DNA of 64,000 bases from Sphingomonas sp. RIT328 (lineage in GTDB: Bacteria; Pseudomonadota; Alphaproteobacteria; Sphingomonadales; Sphingomonadaceae), in NCBI RefSeq assembly GCF_000632225.1, contig NZ_JFYV01000053.1, forward strand, positions 1-64,000. Direction: 5' to 3'. The notes under the pieces were generated by a model. It was not told where the DNA came from, ran no database searches, and saw only the letters and a program-made list of their open reading frames with translations. Each line of letters opens with the position of its first letter. The first letter of the stretch is position 1. The position numbers and the translations under genes are program-made. Below, piece after piece: positions 15,413 through 24,507 of the stretch.

Positions 15413-16690
15413 TCAGGACCGCACCTGCCCGCTCCCCCGCCCGACCCATTTGTAGGTCGTCAGCCCTTCGAGCGCGACCGGCCCGCGGGCGTGGAGGCGG
15501 CCGGTGGCGATGCCGATCTCAGCGCCCAGGCCGAATTCCCCGCCGTCGGCGAATTGCGTCGAGGCGTTCCACAGCACGATCGCGCTGTCGACCTCGGCAA
15601 GGAAGCGTTCGGCGACCGCGGCATCCTCGGCGACGATCGCGTCGGTATGGTGCGAGCCGTGGCGGGCGATATGCGCCATCGCGCCCTCGACGCCGTCGAC
15701 CAAGGCAACCGAGGCGATCGCGTCGAGATATTCGGTGTCCCAGTCCGCCGCGTCCGCCGGTATGACGATCTCGCCGATCGAGGCCTCGAGCGGATCGCCG
15801 CGCACCTCGCACCCCGCCTCCTGCAACGCCTCGACCAGATCGACCGGCGCGGCGAAGGCGCGGTCGATCAGCAGCGTCTCCATCGCGCCGCAGATGCCGG
15901 TGCGGCGCATCTTGGCGTTGACGACGATCGCCCGCGCCATCGCCGGATCGGCGGAGGCGTCGACATAGACGTGGTTGATGCCGTCGAGATGCGCGAGCAC
16001 CGGCACGCGCGCCTCGGCCTGGACGCGCGCGACGAGGCTCTTGCCGCCGCGGGGCACGACGAGGTCGATCGCCCCCTCGGCGGCAAGCATCGCGCCGACC
16101 GCGGCGCGATCGGTGGTCGGCACCAGTTGCACCGCATCGCCCGGCAGGCCGGCGGCGGCGAAGCCGGCGGCGAGCGCCGCCGCGATCGCGCGATTGCTGT
16201 GCGCCGCTTCGGACCCGCCGCGCAGGATCGCGGCATTGCCCGCCATCACGCACAAAGCCGCGGCATCGGCGGTAACGTTGGGGCGCGATTCGTAGATGAT
16301 GCCGATCACGCCGATCGGCACGCGGACGCGACTGAGCTGCAATCCGTTGGGGCGCCCGCTGCGATCGATCGTCATGCCGACCGGATCGGCGAGCGCCGCC
16401 ACCGCCGCCACGCCATCCGCCGTCGCCGCGACGCGCGCCGCATCGAGCCGCAGCCGGTCGAGCAACGCGCCCGACAGGCCACGCGCCGCGCCCGCCGCCA
16501 TGTCGCGGGCATTGGCGGCGAGGATCGCCGGCGCCGCCTCGCGCAGCGCGGCGGCAGCGGCTTGGAGCCCGGCGGCCTTGCGCAGGGTCGGCAGGCGGGC
16601 GAGCGCCGCGGCGGCGATTCGCGCGCGGCGGCCCATGTCGGCGATCAATTCGGTCGGATTGTCTGCGTCAGCCATGGCGTTCGTTACCAT
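15413..16690 (-). CDS. proA: Glutamate-5-semialdehyde dehydrogenase (gamma-glutamyl phosphate reductase)
   Basis: ProA reduces gamma-glutamyl phosphate with NADPH, the second step of proline synthesis. The 425-aa protein has the ALDH-like Rossmann segments (PIGVIGIIYESRPNVTADAAALCVMAGNAAILRGGSEA), a nucleotide-binding VPRGGKSLV, the catalytic cysteine in MRRTGICGAMETLL, and the C-terminal GLGAEIGIATGRLHARGPVALEGLTTYKW. The ATG at 16690 is preferred for its GAGAGGG ribosome-binding sequence; ATG at 16675 is possible. The usual partner proB is not in the window. Confidence 0.95.
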   Translation of the reverse strand: MVTNAMADADNPTELIADMGRRARIAAAALARLPTLRKAAGLQAAAAALREAAPAILAANARDMAAGAARGLSGALLDRLRLDAARVAATADGVAAVAALADPVGMTIDRSGRPNGLQLSRVRVPIGVIGIIYESRPNVTADAAALCVMAGNAAILRGGSEAAHSNRAIAAALAAGFAAAGLPGDAVQLVPTTDRAAVGAMLAAEGAIDLVVPRGGKSLVARVQAEARVPVLAHLDGINHVYVDASADPAMARAIVVNAKMRRTGICGAMETLLIDRAFAAPVDLVEALQEAGCEVRGDPLEASIGEIVIPADAADWDTEYLDAIASVALVDGVEGAMAHIARHGSHHTDAIVAEDAAVAERFLAEVDSAIVLWNASTQFADGGEFGLGAEIGIATGRLHARGPVALEGLTTYKWVGRGSGQVRS

Positions 16691-16736
16691 CAACTGCCCT
16701 CTCGCGCCACGATCGCACTCTTGCTAGGTCGAAGCC

Positions 16737-17807
16737 ATGTCGGGGGATATCGCAGCAGCCACGGATCTGATCACCGGTGCGCTCACCGCGCGCGCGGTCG
16801 AGCCGCATGCCGGCGAGGCGCAGGCGTCGCACGGCGGCGGCCTCTGCCTCAATTGCGGCACGCGGCTGATCGGCGCGCATTGCCATGCCTGCGGGCAGAG
16901 CGGCCACGTCCATCGCACCGTCGGCGCGATCGGGCATGAGATCGCGCACGGCGTCTTCCATTTCGAAGGCAAGATCTGGCGGACGCTGCCGATGCTGGTG
17001 TGGCGGCCGGGCGAGCTGACCCGCCGCTACGTCGCGGGCGAGCGCGCGCGCTTCGTCTCGCCGCTCGCGCTTTTCCTGTTCACCGTCTTCCTGATGTTCG
17101 CGACGATCAGCGCGCTCGGCGGCGACATCGCCGGGCTGGTCACCGCGGATCGCGCGGACGGGACGACGATCGGCATCGCCCGCAGTGCCGACAAGGCGGA
17201 GCGCGGTCTGACCAAGGCGCAGGCCGAACGCGATCGCCTGGTCGCCGCGGGCCGGCCGACGGCGGAGATCGATTCGCAGATCACCGCGCTGCGCACGACG
17301 GTCACGGCGCTGCGCCGTGCGCAGGCGCCGGCGGACGGCGAGGGGCGGTTCGGCCTCGACGAGGTCCGCACCGGCTGGGCCAAGCTCGACCACGGCCTCG
17401 CCAAGGCGGACAAGAACCCCGGCCTCGCGCTCTACAAGCTGCAATCGAGCGCCTACAAATATAGCTGGCTGCTGATCCCGATCTCGACGCCGTTCGTCGC
17501 GTTGCTGTTCCTGTGGCGGCGGCGGTTCGGACTGTACGACCATGCCATCTTCGTCACCTACAGCCTCGCCTTCATGATGCTGATGGTGATCGCGCTGATG
17601 CTGCTCGGCGTCGCCGGGGTGGCGAGCGGGTGGATCGTGCTCGCGGTGTTCGCGCTGCCGCCGCTGCACATGTTCCGCCAGCTGCGCGGCGCCTATTCGC
17701 TGCGCCGCGTCTCCGCCGCCTGGCGGACCGCGGCGCTGCTGGTCTTCGCCTGGGCGGCGCTGCTGTCGTTCGTCGCGCTGCTCCTGATCCACGGCCTGAC
17801 CGACTGA
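16737..17807 (+). CDS. DUF3667 domain membrane protein
   Basis: A 356-aa protein with an N-terminal zinc ribbon (C37-x2-C40 and C49-x2-C52: LCLNCGTRL ... CHACGQ), then conserved GAIGHEIAHGVFHFEGKIWRTLPML and RPGELTRRYVAGERARFVSPLALFLF, a membrane helix, a charged coiled-coil loop (about 140-230) and three or four C-terminal helices. This is the layout of DUF3667 proteins. No biochemical role is known. It diverges from proA, with 46 bp between the start codons. A TGA stop at 17805-17807 is followed 14 bp later by the convergent acyl-CoA synthetase stop. Confidence 0.9.
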   Translation: MSGDIAAATDLITGALTARAVEPHAGEAQASHGGGLCLNCGTRLIGAHCHACGQSGHVHRTVGAIGHEIAHGVFHFEGKIWRTLPMLVWRPGELTRRYVAGERARFVSPLALFLFTVFLMFATISALGGDIAGLVTADRADGTTIGIARSADKAERGLTKAQAERDRLVAAGRPTAEIDSQITALRTTVTALRRAQAPADGEGRFGLDEVRTGWAKLDHGLAKADKNPGLALYKLQSSAYKYSWLLIPISTPFVALLFLWRRRFGLYDHAIFVTYSLAFMMLMVIALMLLGVAGVASGWIVLAVFALPPLHMFRQLRGAYSLRRVSAAWRTAALLVFAWAALLSFVALLLIHGLTD

Positions 17808-17820
17808 GCCGCGTGCGCGG

Positions 17821-19512
17821 CTAGGCCGCCGCCAGCGCCCGATAGGTGGCGCGCAGGGCGACCTTGTCGATCTTCTCCGTGCCCAGCCGCGGCAGGGGCG
17901 CATCGGCGATCCAGATGCGCACCGGCACCTTGAACGCGGCGATATGCTCGGCGAGGAAGGCCTGCAGCGCGCCCGCGTCGAGCGTCTCGCCGTCGCGCGG
18001 GTGGACGACCGCACCCGGCACCTCGTCGAAGCGCGCATCGGGCAGGCCGAACACCGCCGCCTCGGCGACGCCGGGATGCGCGTAGAGCGCCGCCTCGACC
18101 TCCTGGCAGGAGATATTCTCGCCGCCGCGGATGATGATGTCCTTCTTGCGGTCGACGATGAACAGATAGCCCTCGGCATCGAGATAGCCGATGTCGCCGG
18201 TGCGGAAATAGCCGTCCGCGGTCATGCAGGCGGCGGTCGCCTCGGGCTGGTTCCAATAGCCGAGGAAGTTGCAGATCGAGCGGATCGCCACCTCGCCGCG
18301 TGCGCCCTGCGGCACCGGCGCGCCCGCATCGTCGAGGATGGCGAGATCGACCAGCGGCGGCGAGGCGCGGCCAGCGCTGTTCGGCTTGGCGAGATAATTG
18401 CCGCGCCAATTGCCCGTGCCGACCGCATTGGTCTCGGTCAGGCCATAGCCGATCAGCGGCGCGCCGCCGCCCCCCGCCCCCATCTCCTCGGCGATGCGGC
18501 GGACATGTTCGACCGGGCGCGGCGCGCCGCCCGCGGCGAAGTCGGTGACGGTCGACAGATCGTAGCGGTGGCGATCGGGATGGGTGAGCATCTCGAAGCT
18601 CATCAGCGGCACGCCGACGAAATAGCTGATCCGCTCCGCCGCGATCAGCCGCATCGCCTCGCCCGCGTCCCACTTCGGCATCAGCACCAGCTTGCGGCCC
18701 ATCGCGAAGCTCTGCAGCAGCACCGGCACCTCGGCGGTGACGTGGAACAGCGGCAGCGTCAGCAGCGTCGAGGGCTGTTCGGTCGGCGCATTGCCGTCCT
18801 GCGCGGCGATCGACAGCATCGTCAGCGCCTGGGCAAGATAGTTGAACACGCCCTGCACCACCGCGCGATGATCGCACAGCGCGCCCTTCGACCGGTCGGT
18901 CGAGCCCGAGGTGAACAGGATGGTCGCATGATCCTCGCCCGCCAGCGCCGGCAAGGCGACATCGGCGGCGCGATCGAGCAGCGGCGCGAGCGCCTCGGCG
19001 AGCGGCAGCGTGTCGTCGAGCACCACCACCGGCACCTCCGCGCCATCGAGCCGGCGGGCGCGCGGCGCATCGGCGAAGACGAGCGCGCAGCCGACCTCGT
19101 CGATCGCCGCGACCAGCTCCTCCGCCTGCCACCAACCGTTGAGCAAGGTCGCGACGCCGCCCGCCATGGTGATCGCCATGTAGAGCGCGATCCAGCTCGG
19201 CGAGTTGCGCATCGCGATGCCGACACGGTCGCCACGTGCGATGCGATGGCCTGCGACCAGCGCCCGTGCCGCCGCCGCGGCGAGCGCATAGACCTCGGCG
19301 AAGGTCAGCCGCTCGGGCCCGGACACGAGGAAGGTCTTGTCGGCATGGTCCTGACAATAATGCGCATAATAGGCCGGCAGAGCGGGCGGCGCGGCGGCGA
19401 TCATCGGATAGCTGCGGCCGCCCCGCTCGACGGTGGTCAGCGGCAGCATCGCCCCCGGCCCGGTCAGCGCGGCGATGGTCGCGTCCATACGCTCGTCGAG
19501 CAGCGTCCTCAT
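17821..19512 (-). CDS. Class I adenylate-forming acyl-CoA synthetase
   Basis: A 563-aa ANL-superfamily enzyme that activates a carboxylic acid with ATP and transfers it to CoA. Motifs: P-loop TILFTSGSTDRSKGAL (the common T-G-x-P-K-G is altered to T-D-R-S-K-G), LIGYGLTETNAVG, YFRTGDIGYLDAEGYLFIVDRKKDIIIRGGENISCQEVE, and C-terminal lysine in LGTEKIDKVALR. The fatty or aromatic substrate cannot be told. The ATG at 19512 is preceded by GGAGAGAG. It is divergent from lgt, with 65 bp between start codons that must hold both promoters. Confidence 0.93.
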   Translation of the reverse strand: MRTLLDERMDATIAALTGPGAMLPLTTVERGGRSYPMIAAAPPALPAYYAHYCQDHADKTFLVSGPERLTFAEVYALAAAAARALVAGHRIARGDRVGIAMRNSPSWIALYMAITMAGGVATLLNGWWQAEELVAAIDEVGCALVFADAPRARRLDGAEVPVVVLDDTLPLAEALAPLLDRAADVALPALAGEDHATILFTSGSTDRSKGALCDHRAVVQGVFNYLAQALTMLSIAAQDGNAPTEQPSTLLTLPLFHVTAEVPVLLQSFAMGRKLVLMPKWDAGEAMRLIAAERISYFVGVPLMSFEMLTHPDRHRYDLSTVTDFAAGGAPRPVEHVRRIAEEMGAGGGGAPLIGYGLTETNAVGTGNWRGNYLAKPNSAGRASPPLVDLAILDDAGAPVPQGARGEVAIRSICNFLGYWNQPEATAACMTADGYFRTGDIGYLDAEGYLFIVDRKKDIIIRGGENISCQEVEAALYAHPGVAEAAVFGLPDARFDEVPGAVVHPRDGETLDAGALQAFLAEHIAAFKVPVRIWIADAPLPRLGTEKIDKVALRATYRALAAA

Positions 19513-19577
19513 ATCTCTCTCCGCTTGGTCTTGTGCCTTTGCGCCACTATGCAGTCGGCAAACCCTGGGGGAAAGCC

Positions 19578-20486
19578 TTGATCCTGCCGTCGCTCGCCGC
19601 CGCCGTTCCCGCTGCCCTGCCGGCCGCGGGCGGCCATATCCGTTTCGCCGATCTGGGGCTGCACCCGGACGTCTTCTCGATCGGCTTCTTCACGCTGCGC
19701 TGGTACAGCCTCGCCTATATCGCCGGCATCCTGGTCGGCTGGTGGTATCTGCTGAAGCTGCTCGCCCAGCCGGGTGCGCCGATGGCGCGGCGGCATGCCG
19801 ACGATCTCGTCTTCTATGCGACGCTCGGCATCATCCTCGGCGGGCGGATCGGCTATGTACTGTTCTACGCGCCCGAGATGATCCTCCACCCGATCCGCAT
19901 CCTGCGGCTGTGGGACGGCGGCATGAGCTTCCACGGCGGCGTGATCGGCACGTCGATCGGGATCATCCTGTTCGCGCGCAAGCACAAGCTCGACTGGCTG
20001 CGGGTGCACGATTACATCGCCTGCGTCGTGCCGTTCGGGCTGTTCTTCGGTCGGCTCGCCAATTTCGTGAACGGCGAATTGTGGGGCAAGCCCGCCGACG
20101 TGCCCTGGGCGATCGTGTTCGAGCGCACCGTGCCGTTCGACGTGCCCGAGCCGGCGCGCCACCCCAGCCAGCTCTACGAGGCGGGGCTGGAGGGAATCGT
20201 GCTGTTCGCGATCCTGTGGTTCGCCTTCTGGCGGACCAAGGCGCGCTATCAGCCGGGCAAGCTCGTCGGGCTGTTCGTGCTCGGCTATGGCATCGCGCGC
20301 TTCATCGTCGAATTCTTTCGCGAACCCGACGCGCAGTTCCGCGGATCGTGGGTCGAGGCGACCGGCATCCATATGGGCCAGTGGCTGTGCCTGCCGATGA
20401 TCGCCGGCGGCCTCTACCTGGTGCTGACCGCGCCCGGCCGACGCACGCGGGTGGAGCCGATCGCGGGGACGGAGAGCGTGGCCTAG
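19578..20486 (+). CDS. lgt: Prolipoprotein diacylglyceryl transferase
   Basis: Lgt transfers diacylglycerol from phosphatidylglycerol to the lipobox cysteine of prolipoproteins, in the inner membrane. The 302-aa protein has seven predicted helices and the signatures LRWYSLAYIAGIL, GGRIGYVLFY, GGMSFHGGVIG with its key histidine, GRLANFVNGELWG (the Lgt motif) and RHPSQLYEAGLEG. The TTG at 19578 is chosen because it gives the normal start just before the first conserved segment; the preceding GGGGAAAG may serve as ribosome-binding site. Lipoproteins in the window that would depend on it are the NodT-like protein and LptE. Confidence 0.95.
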   Translation: MILPSLAAAVPAALPAAGGHIRFADLGLHPDVFSIGFFTLRWYSLAYIAGILVGWWYLLKLLAQPGAPMARRHADDLVFYATLGIILGGRIGYVLFYAPEMILHPIRILRLWDGGMSFHGGVIGTSIGIILFARKHKLDWLRVHDYIACVVPFGLFFGRLANFVNGELWGKPADVPWAIVFERTVPFDVPEPARHPSQLYEAGLEGIVLFAILWFAFWRTKARYQPGKLVGLFVLGYGIARFIVEFFREPDAQFRGSWVEATGIHMGQWLCLPMIAGGLYLVLTAPGRRTRVEPIAGTESVA

Positions 20487-20516
20487 GAAGGGTTTCGCTC
20501 GTCATCCCGCCGTCCC

Positions 20517-20550
20517 TTTCATCATCGCGGCCTGCGCCGGGATGATGAAA
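20517..20550. repeat. Palindromic intergenic element after lgt
   Basis: TTTCATCATC (20517-20526) and GATGATGAAA (20541-20550) are perfect 10-bp arms around a 14-nt GC-rich loop. It can fold as a hairpin in RNA in either direction. No T-run follows on the plus strand; it could limit lgt read-through or be a REP-like element. Confidence 0.6.
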
Positions 20551-20632
20551 TGAGGTCGAATGATCGGCCAAGGGCTCGGGGCGCAGCATACGCCCCTTGC
20601 GCGCTGCGACCCATGGCGGCATCCCCCGGCGC

Positions 20633-21676
20633 GTGACCGAAGCCTCCCTCCCCGATCGTCTCGCGCGCGCCATCACGCTGGGCGGGCCGATCCCGGTGTC
20701 GCAGTTCATGGCGGCGGCGAATGCGCATTATTACGCCACCCGCGATCCGTTCGGCACGAGCGGCGATTTCATCACCGCGCCCGAGATCAGCCAGATGTTC
20801 GGCGAGCTGATCGGCCTGTGGTGCGCCGATCTGTGGGATCGCGCCGGACGCCCCGAGGTCGCCTGGGTCGAGCTTGGGCCGGGCCGCGGCACGCTCGCTG
20901 CCGACGCATTGCGCGCGATGGCCAAGGCGGGGCTGACCCCCGACGTGCATTTCGTCGAGACGAGCCCGCTGCTCCGCGCCGCGCAGGCCGAGCGCGTCCC
21001 CGCCGCGCACTGGCATGACGGCGTCGACACCGTGCCCGACGACCGCGCGCTGATCGTCGTCGCCAACGAATTCTTCGACGCGCTGCCGATCCGCCAGCTC
21101 GTCCGCCGCGGCGAGGGCTGGCACGAACGGCTCGTCGCCTGCCAGGACACGCTGTTCCTGCCGATCGCGGGCAAGCCGGTGCCGATCGCCGTGCTGCCCG
21201 AGCCGCTGCGCGACGCGCCGGCCGGATCGATGCTGGAGATCTCGCCGGCGAGCGTCACGGTGATGCAGGCGCTTGCGACCCGCCTCACCGCGCAGGGCGG
21301 CGCGCTGCTCGCGATCGACTATGGCCAAGAAGGCCCGCTGCTCGGCGAGACGTTGCAGGCGGTGCGCGGCCACGGCTTCGCCAATCCGTTCGAGACGCCC
21401 GGCGAGGTCGATCTGTCGGCGCACGTCGATTTCACCACGCTCGCCGCGGCGGCGCAGGCGGCGGGTGCGGTCGCCTGGGGGCCGGTGACGCAGCGCGACC
21501 TGCTTGGTCAGCTCGGCATCGACGGCCGCGCCACCGCGCTTGCCCGCCATGCGCCGGAACGGGGACAGGCGATCGTCGCCGACCGGGCGCGGCTGATGGG
21601 CGAGATGGGAACCCTGTTCAAGGCGCTGGCGGTGACGCACCGCGACTGGCCGACCCCGGCGGCGTTCGGCGCATGA
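20633..21676 (+). CDS. Class I SAM-dependent methyltransferase (MidA/NDUFAF7-like)
   Basis: A 347-aa member of the DUF185/COG1565 family; its mitochondrial relative NDUFAF7 methylates an arginine of complex I during assembly. Family features: GPIPVSQFMAAANAHYYATRDPFGTSGDFITAPEISQMFGELIGLW, the SAM-binding VELGPGRGTLAADALRAM, VANEFFDALPIRQL, and LLAIDYGQEGPLLGETLQA. The GTG at 20633 gives the normal N-terminus; the only longer option is TTG 20597. It overlaps the next gene (ATGA), forming a three-gene coupled chain midA-GNAT-pgeF. Confidence 0.92.
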   Translation: MTEASLPDRLARAITLGGPIPVSQFMAAANAHYYATRDPFGTSGDFITAPEISQMFGELIGLWCADLWDRAGRPEVAWVELGPGRGTLAADALRAMAKAGLTPDVHFVETSPLLRAAQAERVPAAHWHDGVDTVPDDRALIVVANEFFDALPIRQLVRRGEGWHERLVACQDTLFLPIAGKPVPIAVLPEPLRDAPAGSMLEISPASVTVMQALATRLTAQGGALLAIDYGQEGPLLGETLQAVRGHGFANPFETPGEVDLSAHVDFTTLAAAAQAAGAVAWGPVTQRDLLGQLGIDGRATALARHAPERGQAIVADRARLMGEMGTLFKALAVTHRDWPTPAAFGA

Positions 21677-22182
21677 CGGTGATGCTGCGCACCCCCGATG
21701 TCGCCGATGCGGAGACGATCGCGACGCTGATGGCGGATTGCTTCACCGCGACCTTCGGTCCGCTCTACGCCCCCGCCGATCTCGCCAGCTTCCTCGACGG
21801 GCTGACGATCGAACGCTGGCGCAGCGAGCTGGCCGATCCCGCCTTCGCCTTCCTGCTCGCCGAACGCGACGGCGCGGCGCTCGGCTTCGCCAAGCTGGGG
21901 CCGCAGTCGCTTCCGGTCGAGCCGGCCGGCGCGATGATCGAGCTGCGCCAATTGTACCTGCGCGCGGCGGCGCAGGGCAGCGGCCTTGCCGCGCGGATGA
22001 TGGACTGGGTGATCGTCACCGCGCGGGCACGCGGCGCGGGCGAGCTGTTCCTGTCGGTCTATGTCGACAATGCGCGCGCGCGTCGCTTCTACGAACGCTA
22101 TGGCTTCGAACGGATCGGGCGGTACGACTTCATGGTCGGCCATCATCGCGACGAGGACGATCTGATGCGGCTGGCGTTGTGA
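21673..22182 (+). CDS. GNAT family N-acetyltransferase
   Basis: A 169-aa acetyl-CoA-dependent acetyltransferase. GNAT elements are MTVMLRTPDVADAETIATLMADCF (first strand and helix), LAERDGAALGFAKLG, the acetyl-CoA loop IELRQLYLRAAAQGSGLAARMMDWV, and the C-terminal LFLSVYVDNARARRFYERYGFERIG. The target is unknown. Start overlaps the methyltransferase stop and its stop overlaps the pgeF GTG start, both 4-nt overlaps. Confidence 0.92.
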   Translation: MTVMLRTPDVADAETIATLMADCFTATFGPLYAPADLASFLDGLTIERWRSELADPAFAFLLAERDGAALGFAKLGPQSLPVEPAGAMIELRQLYLRAAAQGSGLAARMMDWVIVTARARGAGELFLSVYVDNARARRFYERYGFERIGRYDFMVGHHRDEDDLMRLAL

Positions 22183-22970
22183 GCGAGATGACCGACGGGA
22201 CCGACGGGCCGGATATCGAGGTGATCCGTGCCGCGCGTCTCGGCGACGTGCCGCACGGATTCCTCGGCCGGCGCGGCGGCGTGTCGGCCGGCCTCGTCGC
22301 CGGGCTCAACTGCGGCCTCGGCTCGGCCGATGATCCCGCCGCGATCGCCGAGAACCGCCGCCGCGCCGGCGCCGCGGTGCTGCCGGGTGCGGCGCTGGTC
22401 GGGCTCTACCAGATCCATTCCGCCGAGGCGGTGATCGTCGACGCGCCCTATGCCGACGAGGCGCGGCCGCGCGCCGATGCGCTGGTCACCGATCGACCGG
22501 GGCTGCTGCTCGGCATCCTCACCGCCGATTGCGCGCCGGTGCTGTTCGCCGATCGCACCGCCGGCGTCGTCGCCGCCGCGCATGCCGGCTGGAAGGGCGC
22601 GATCGGCGGCGTCACCGATGCGACGCTCGCCGCGATGGAGCGGCTCGGCGCGCGGCGCGAGCAGATCGTCGCCGCGATCGGCCCGTGCATCGCCCGCGCC
22701 TCCTACGAGGTTGACGCGGGCTTCCTCGCCACCTTCACCGCGGCCGATGCTGCCAACGAGCGCTTCTTCACCGACGGGCGCGCTGGCCGTTACCAGTTCG
22801 ACCTCGAAGCCTATGTCGCGCACCGGCTCGCCACGGCGGGGGTGTCGCGGATCGAGGCAATGGGGCTCGACACCTATGCCGACGCCGACCGCTTCTACAG
22901 CTTCCGCCGCGCGACGCATCGCGGCGAGGCGGATTACGGGCGTCAGCTCAGCGTCATCGGGGTGGGGTAA
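22179..22970 (+). CDS. pgeF: Peptidoglycan editing factor PgeF (laccase-domain)
   Basis: A 263-aa protein of the DUF152/laccase-domain family; in E. coli PgeF removes L-Ser misincorporated in peptidoglycan precursors, while relatives act on purine nucleosides. The zinc site H80 (QIHSAE), C118 (TADCAP) and H135 (AHAGWKG) is complete; GVSAGLVAGLNCGLGSADD and the C-terminal DADRFYSFRRATHRGEADYGRQLSVIG fit. GTG at 22179 overlaps the previous stop; ATG at 22188 is an alternative three codons in. Confidence 0.92.
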   Translation: MSEMTDGTDGPDIEVIRAARLGDVPHGFLGRRGGVSAGLVAGLNCGLGSADDPAAIAENRRRAGAAVLPGAALVGLYQIHSAEAVIVDAPYADEARPRADALVTDRPGLLLGILTADCAPVLFADRTAGVVAAAHAGWKGAIGGVTDATLAAMERLGARREQIVAAIGPCIARASYEVDAGFLATFTAADAANERFFTDGRAGRYQFDLEAYVAHRLATAGVSRIEAMGLDTYADADRFYSFRRATHRGEADYGRQLSVIGVG

Positions 22971-23079
22971 GGCTGCCAGGAGCAGGGACGGCACCGCCAG
23001 CCCCTCGCCATCATCAACCGTAAACTGGTGTCATCCGTTACGATCCGCGGCTATGCTCTTCGCCATCAAGGAGAAGACC

Positions 23080-24405
23080 ATGCCCGACGAAGCAGAACTG
23101 ACCGGCGCCGGCGGCACCCAGAGCCCGGCCGCCAGCGATATCGGCGTCGAAAAGATCGGCGATCGCAAGCTCAAGCCCGCGACGATGATGATGGGCCACG
23201 GCTTCGACCCGGCGCTGTCGGAAGGCGCGCTCAAGCCGCCGATCTTCCTCACCTCGACCTTCGTCTTCCCCAATGCGGCGGCGGGCAAGCGCCATTTCGA
23301 GGGCGTCACCGGCAAGCGGCCGGGCGGCGCCGACGGCCTCGTCTATTCGCGCTTCAACGGCCCCAATCAGGAGATCCTCGAGGACCGGCTCGGCATCTGG
23401 GAAGAGGCGGAGGATGCGCTCGCCTTCTCCAGCGGCATGTCGGCGATCGCGACGCTGTTCCTGGCGATGACCAAGCCGGGCGACACGATCGTCCATTCGG
23501 GTCCGCTCTACGCGGCGACCGAGACGCTGATCGGCCGCATCCTCGGCAAGTTCGGGGTCAAGTGGCTCGACTTCCCCGCCGGCGCGAGCCGTGAGGAGAT
23601 CGACGCGGTGCTGACCGAGGCGAGGACCGGCAACGTCGCGCTGATCTATCTCGAAAGCCCCGCCAATCCGACCAACGCGCTGGTCGATATCGAGGCGGTG
23701 GCGGCAAGCCGCGACGCGATCTTCGCCGATGCCGACGAGAAGCCGCCGATCGCGATCGACAACACCTTCCTCGGCCCGCTCTGGCAGCAGCCGCTGCGCC
23801 ACGGCGCCGACATCGTCGTCTACAGCCTGACCAAATATGCCGGCGGCCACAGCGACCTCGTCGCCGGCGGGGTGCTCGGCAGCAAGGCGCACATCAACAC
23901 GATCCGCGCGATGCGCAACACGATCGGCACGATCTGCGACCCGCATACCGCGTGGATGCTGCTGCGCAGCCTCGAGACGCTGGAATTGCGGATGAGCCGC
24001 GCCGGCGAGAATGCGGTCAAGGTCTGCGCCTTCCTGCGGGATCACCCCAAGGTCGAGCGCGTCGGCTATCTCGGCTTCCTGCCCGACACGCCGGGGATGG
24101 AGCGGCAGGCGGACATCTATCGCCGCCATTGCACCGGCGCGGGCTCGACCTTCTCGCTGCTCGTCAAGGGCGGCGAGGCGGAGGCGTTCCGCTTCCTCGA
24201 CGCGCTGCGCATCGCCAAGCTCGCCGTGTCGCTCGGCGGGACGGAGACGCTGGCCAGCCATCCGGCGGCGATGACGCATCTGTCGGTGCCCGAGGCGCGC
24301 AAGGCGGCGCTGGGGATCACCGACAATCTGGTCCGCATCTCGATCGGCGTCGAGGATGCCGACGATCTGATCGCCGATTTCGATCAGGCGCTCGCCGCGA
24401 TCTGA
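23080..24405 (+). CDS. Cystathionine gamma-synthase family PLP enzyme
   Basis: A 441-aa pyridoxal-phosphate enzyme of the Cys/Met metabolism family. Signatures: SRFNGPNQEILEDRLGIWEEAEDALAFSSGMSAI, YLESPANPTNALVD, AIDNTFLGPLWQQPLRHGAD, the cofactor lysine in VYSLTKYAGGHSDLVAG, and SLGGTETLASHPA. The N-terminal extension (first about 45 residues, IGVEKIGDRKLKPATMMMGHG) is found in a subgroup whose exact reaction (synthase or gamma-lyase) is unclear. The ATG at 23080 has AAGGAG 7 nt upstream. The 109 bp before it hold a TATGCT hexamer (23053-23058) that could be a -10; no SAM riboswitch fold was seen. Confidence 0.92.
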   Translation: MPDEAELTGAGGTQSPAASDIGVEKIGDRKLKPATMMMGHGFDPALSEGALKPPIFLTSTFVFPNAAAGKRHFEGVTGKRPGGADGLVYSRFNGPNQEILEDRLGIWEEAEDALAFSSGMSAIATLFLAMTKPGDTIVHSGPLYAATETLIGRILGKFGVKWLDFPAGASREEIDAVLTEARTGNVALIYLESPANPTNALVDIEAVAASRDAIFADADEKPPIAIDNTFLGPLWQQPLRHGADIVVYSLTKYAGGHSDLVAGGVLGSKAHINTIRAMRNTIGTICDPHTAWMLLRSLETLELRMSRAGENAVKVCAFLRDHPKVERVGYLGFLPDTPGMERQADIYRRHCTGAGSTFSLLVKGGEAEAFRFLDALRIAKLAVSLGGTETLASHPAAMTHLSVPEARKAALGITDNLVRISIGVEDADDLIADFDQALAAI

Positions 24406-24448
24406 GTCGGCGCGCCTTGCCCCGCGGGGCCGATCGCACGATGATAGG

Positions 24449-24475
24449 CGGATGATCCCGTTCGCTTATCATCCG
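24449..24475. repeat. Small inverted repeat
   Basis: CGGATGAT (24449-24456) and ATCATCCG (24468-24475) are perfect 8-bp arms around 11 nt, lying between the PLP enzyme and the phosphoribosyltransferase. There is no T-run; a hairpin or an operator are both possible. Confidence 0.4.
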
Positions 24476-24507
24476 TGCGGCCGGCCCTCGCCCGAGGCGG
24501 GGCGCTG

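Noticed and set aside
22971..23079. SAM riboswitch before the cystathionine gamma-synthase-type gene
   Set aside because: The 109 bp lack the SAM-II core sequences and pseudoknot arms.
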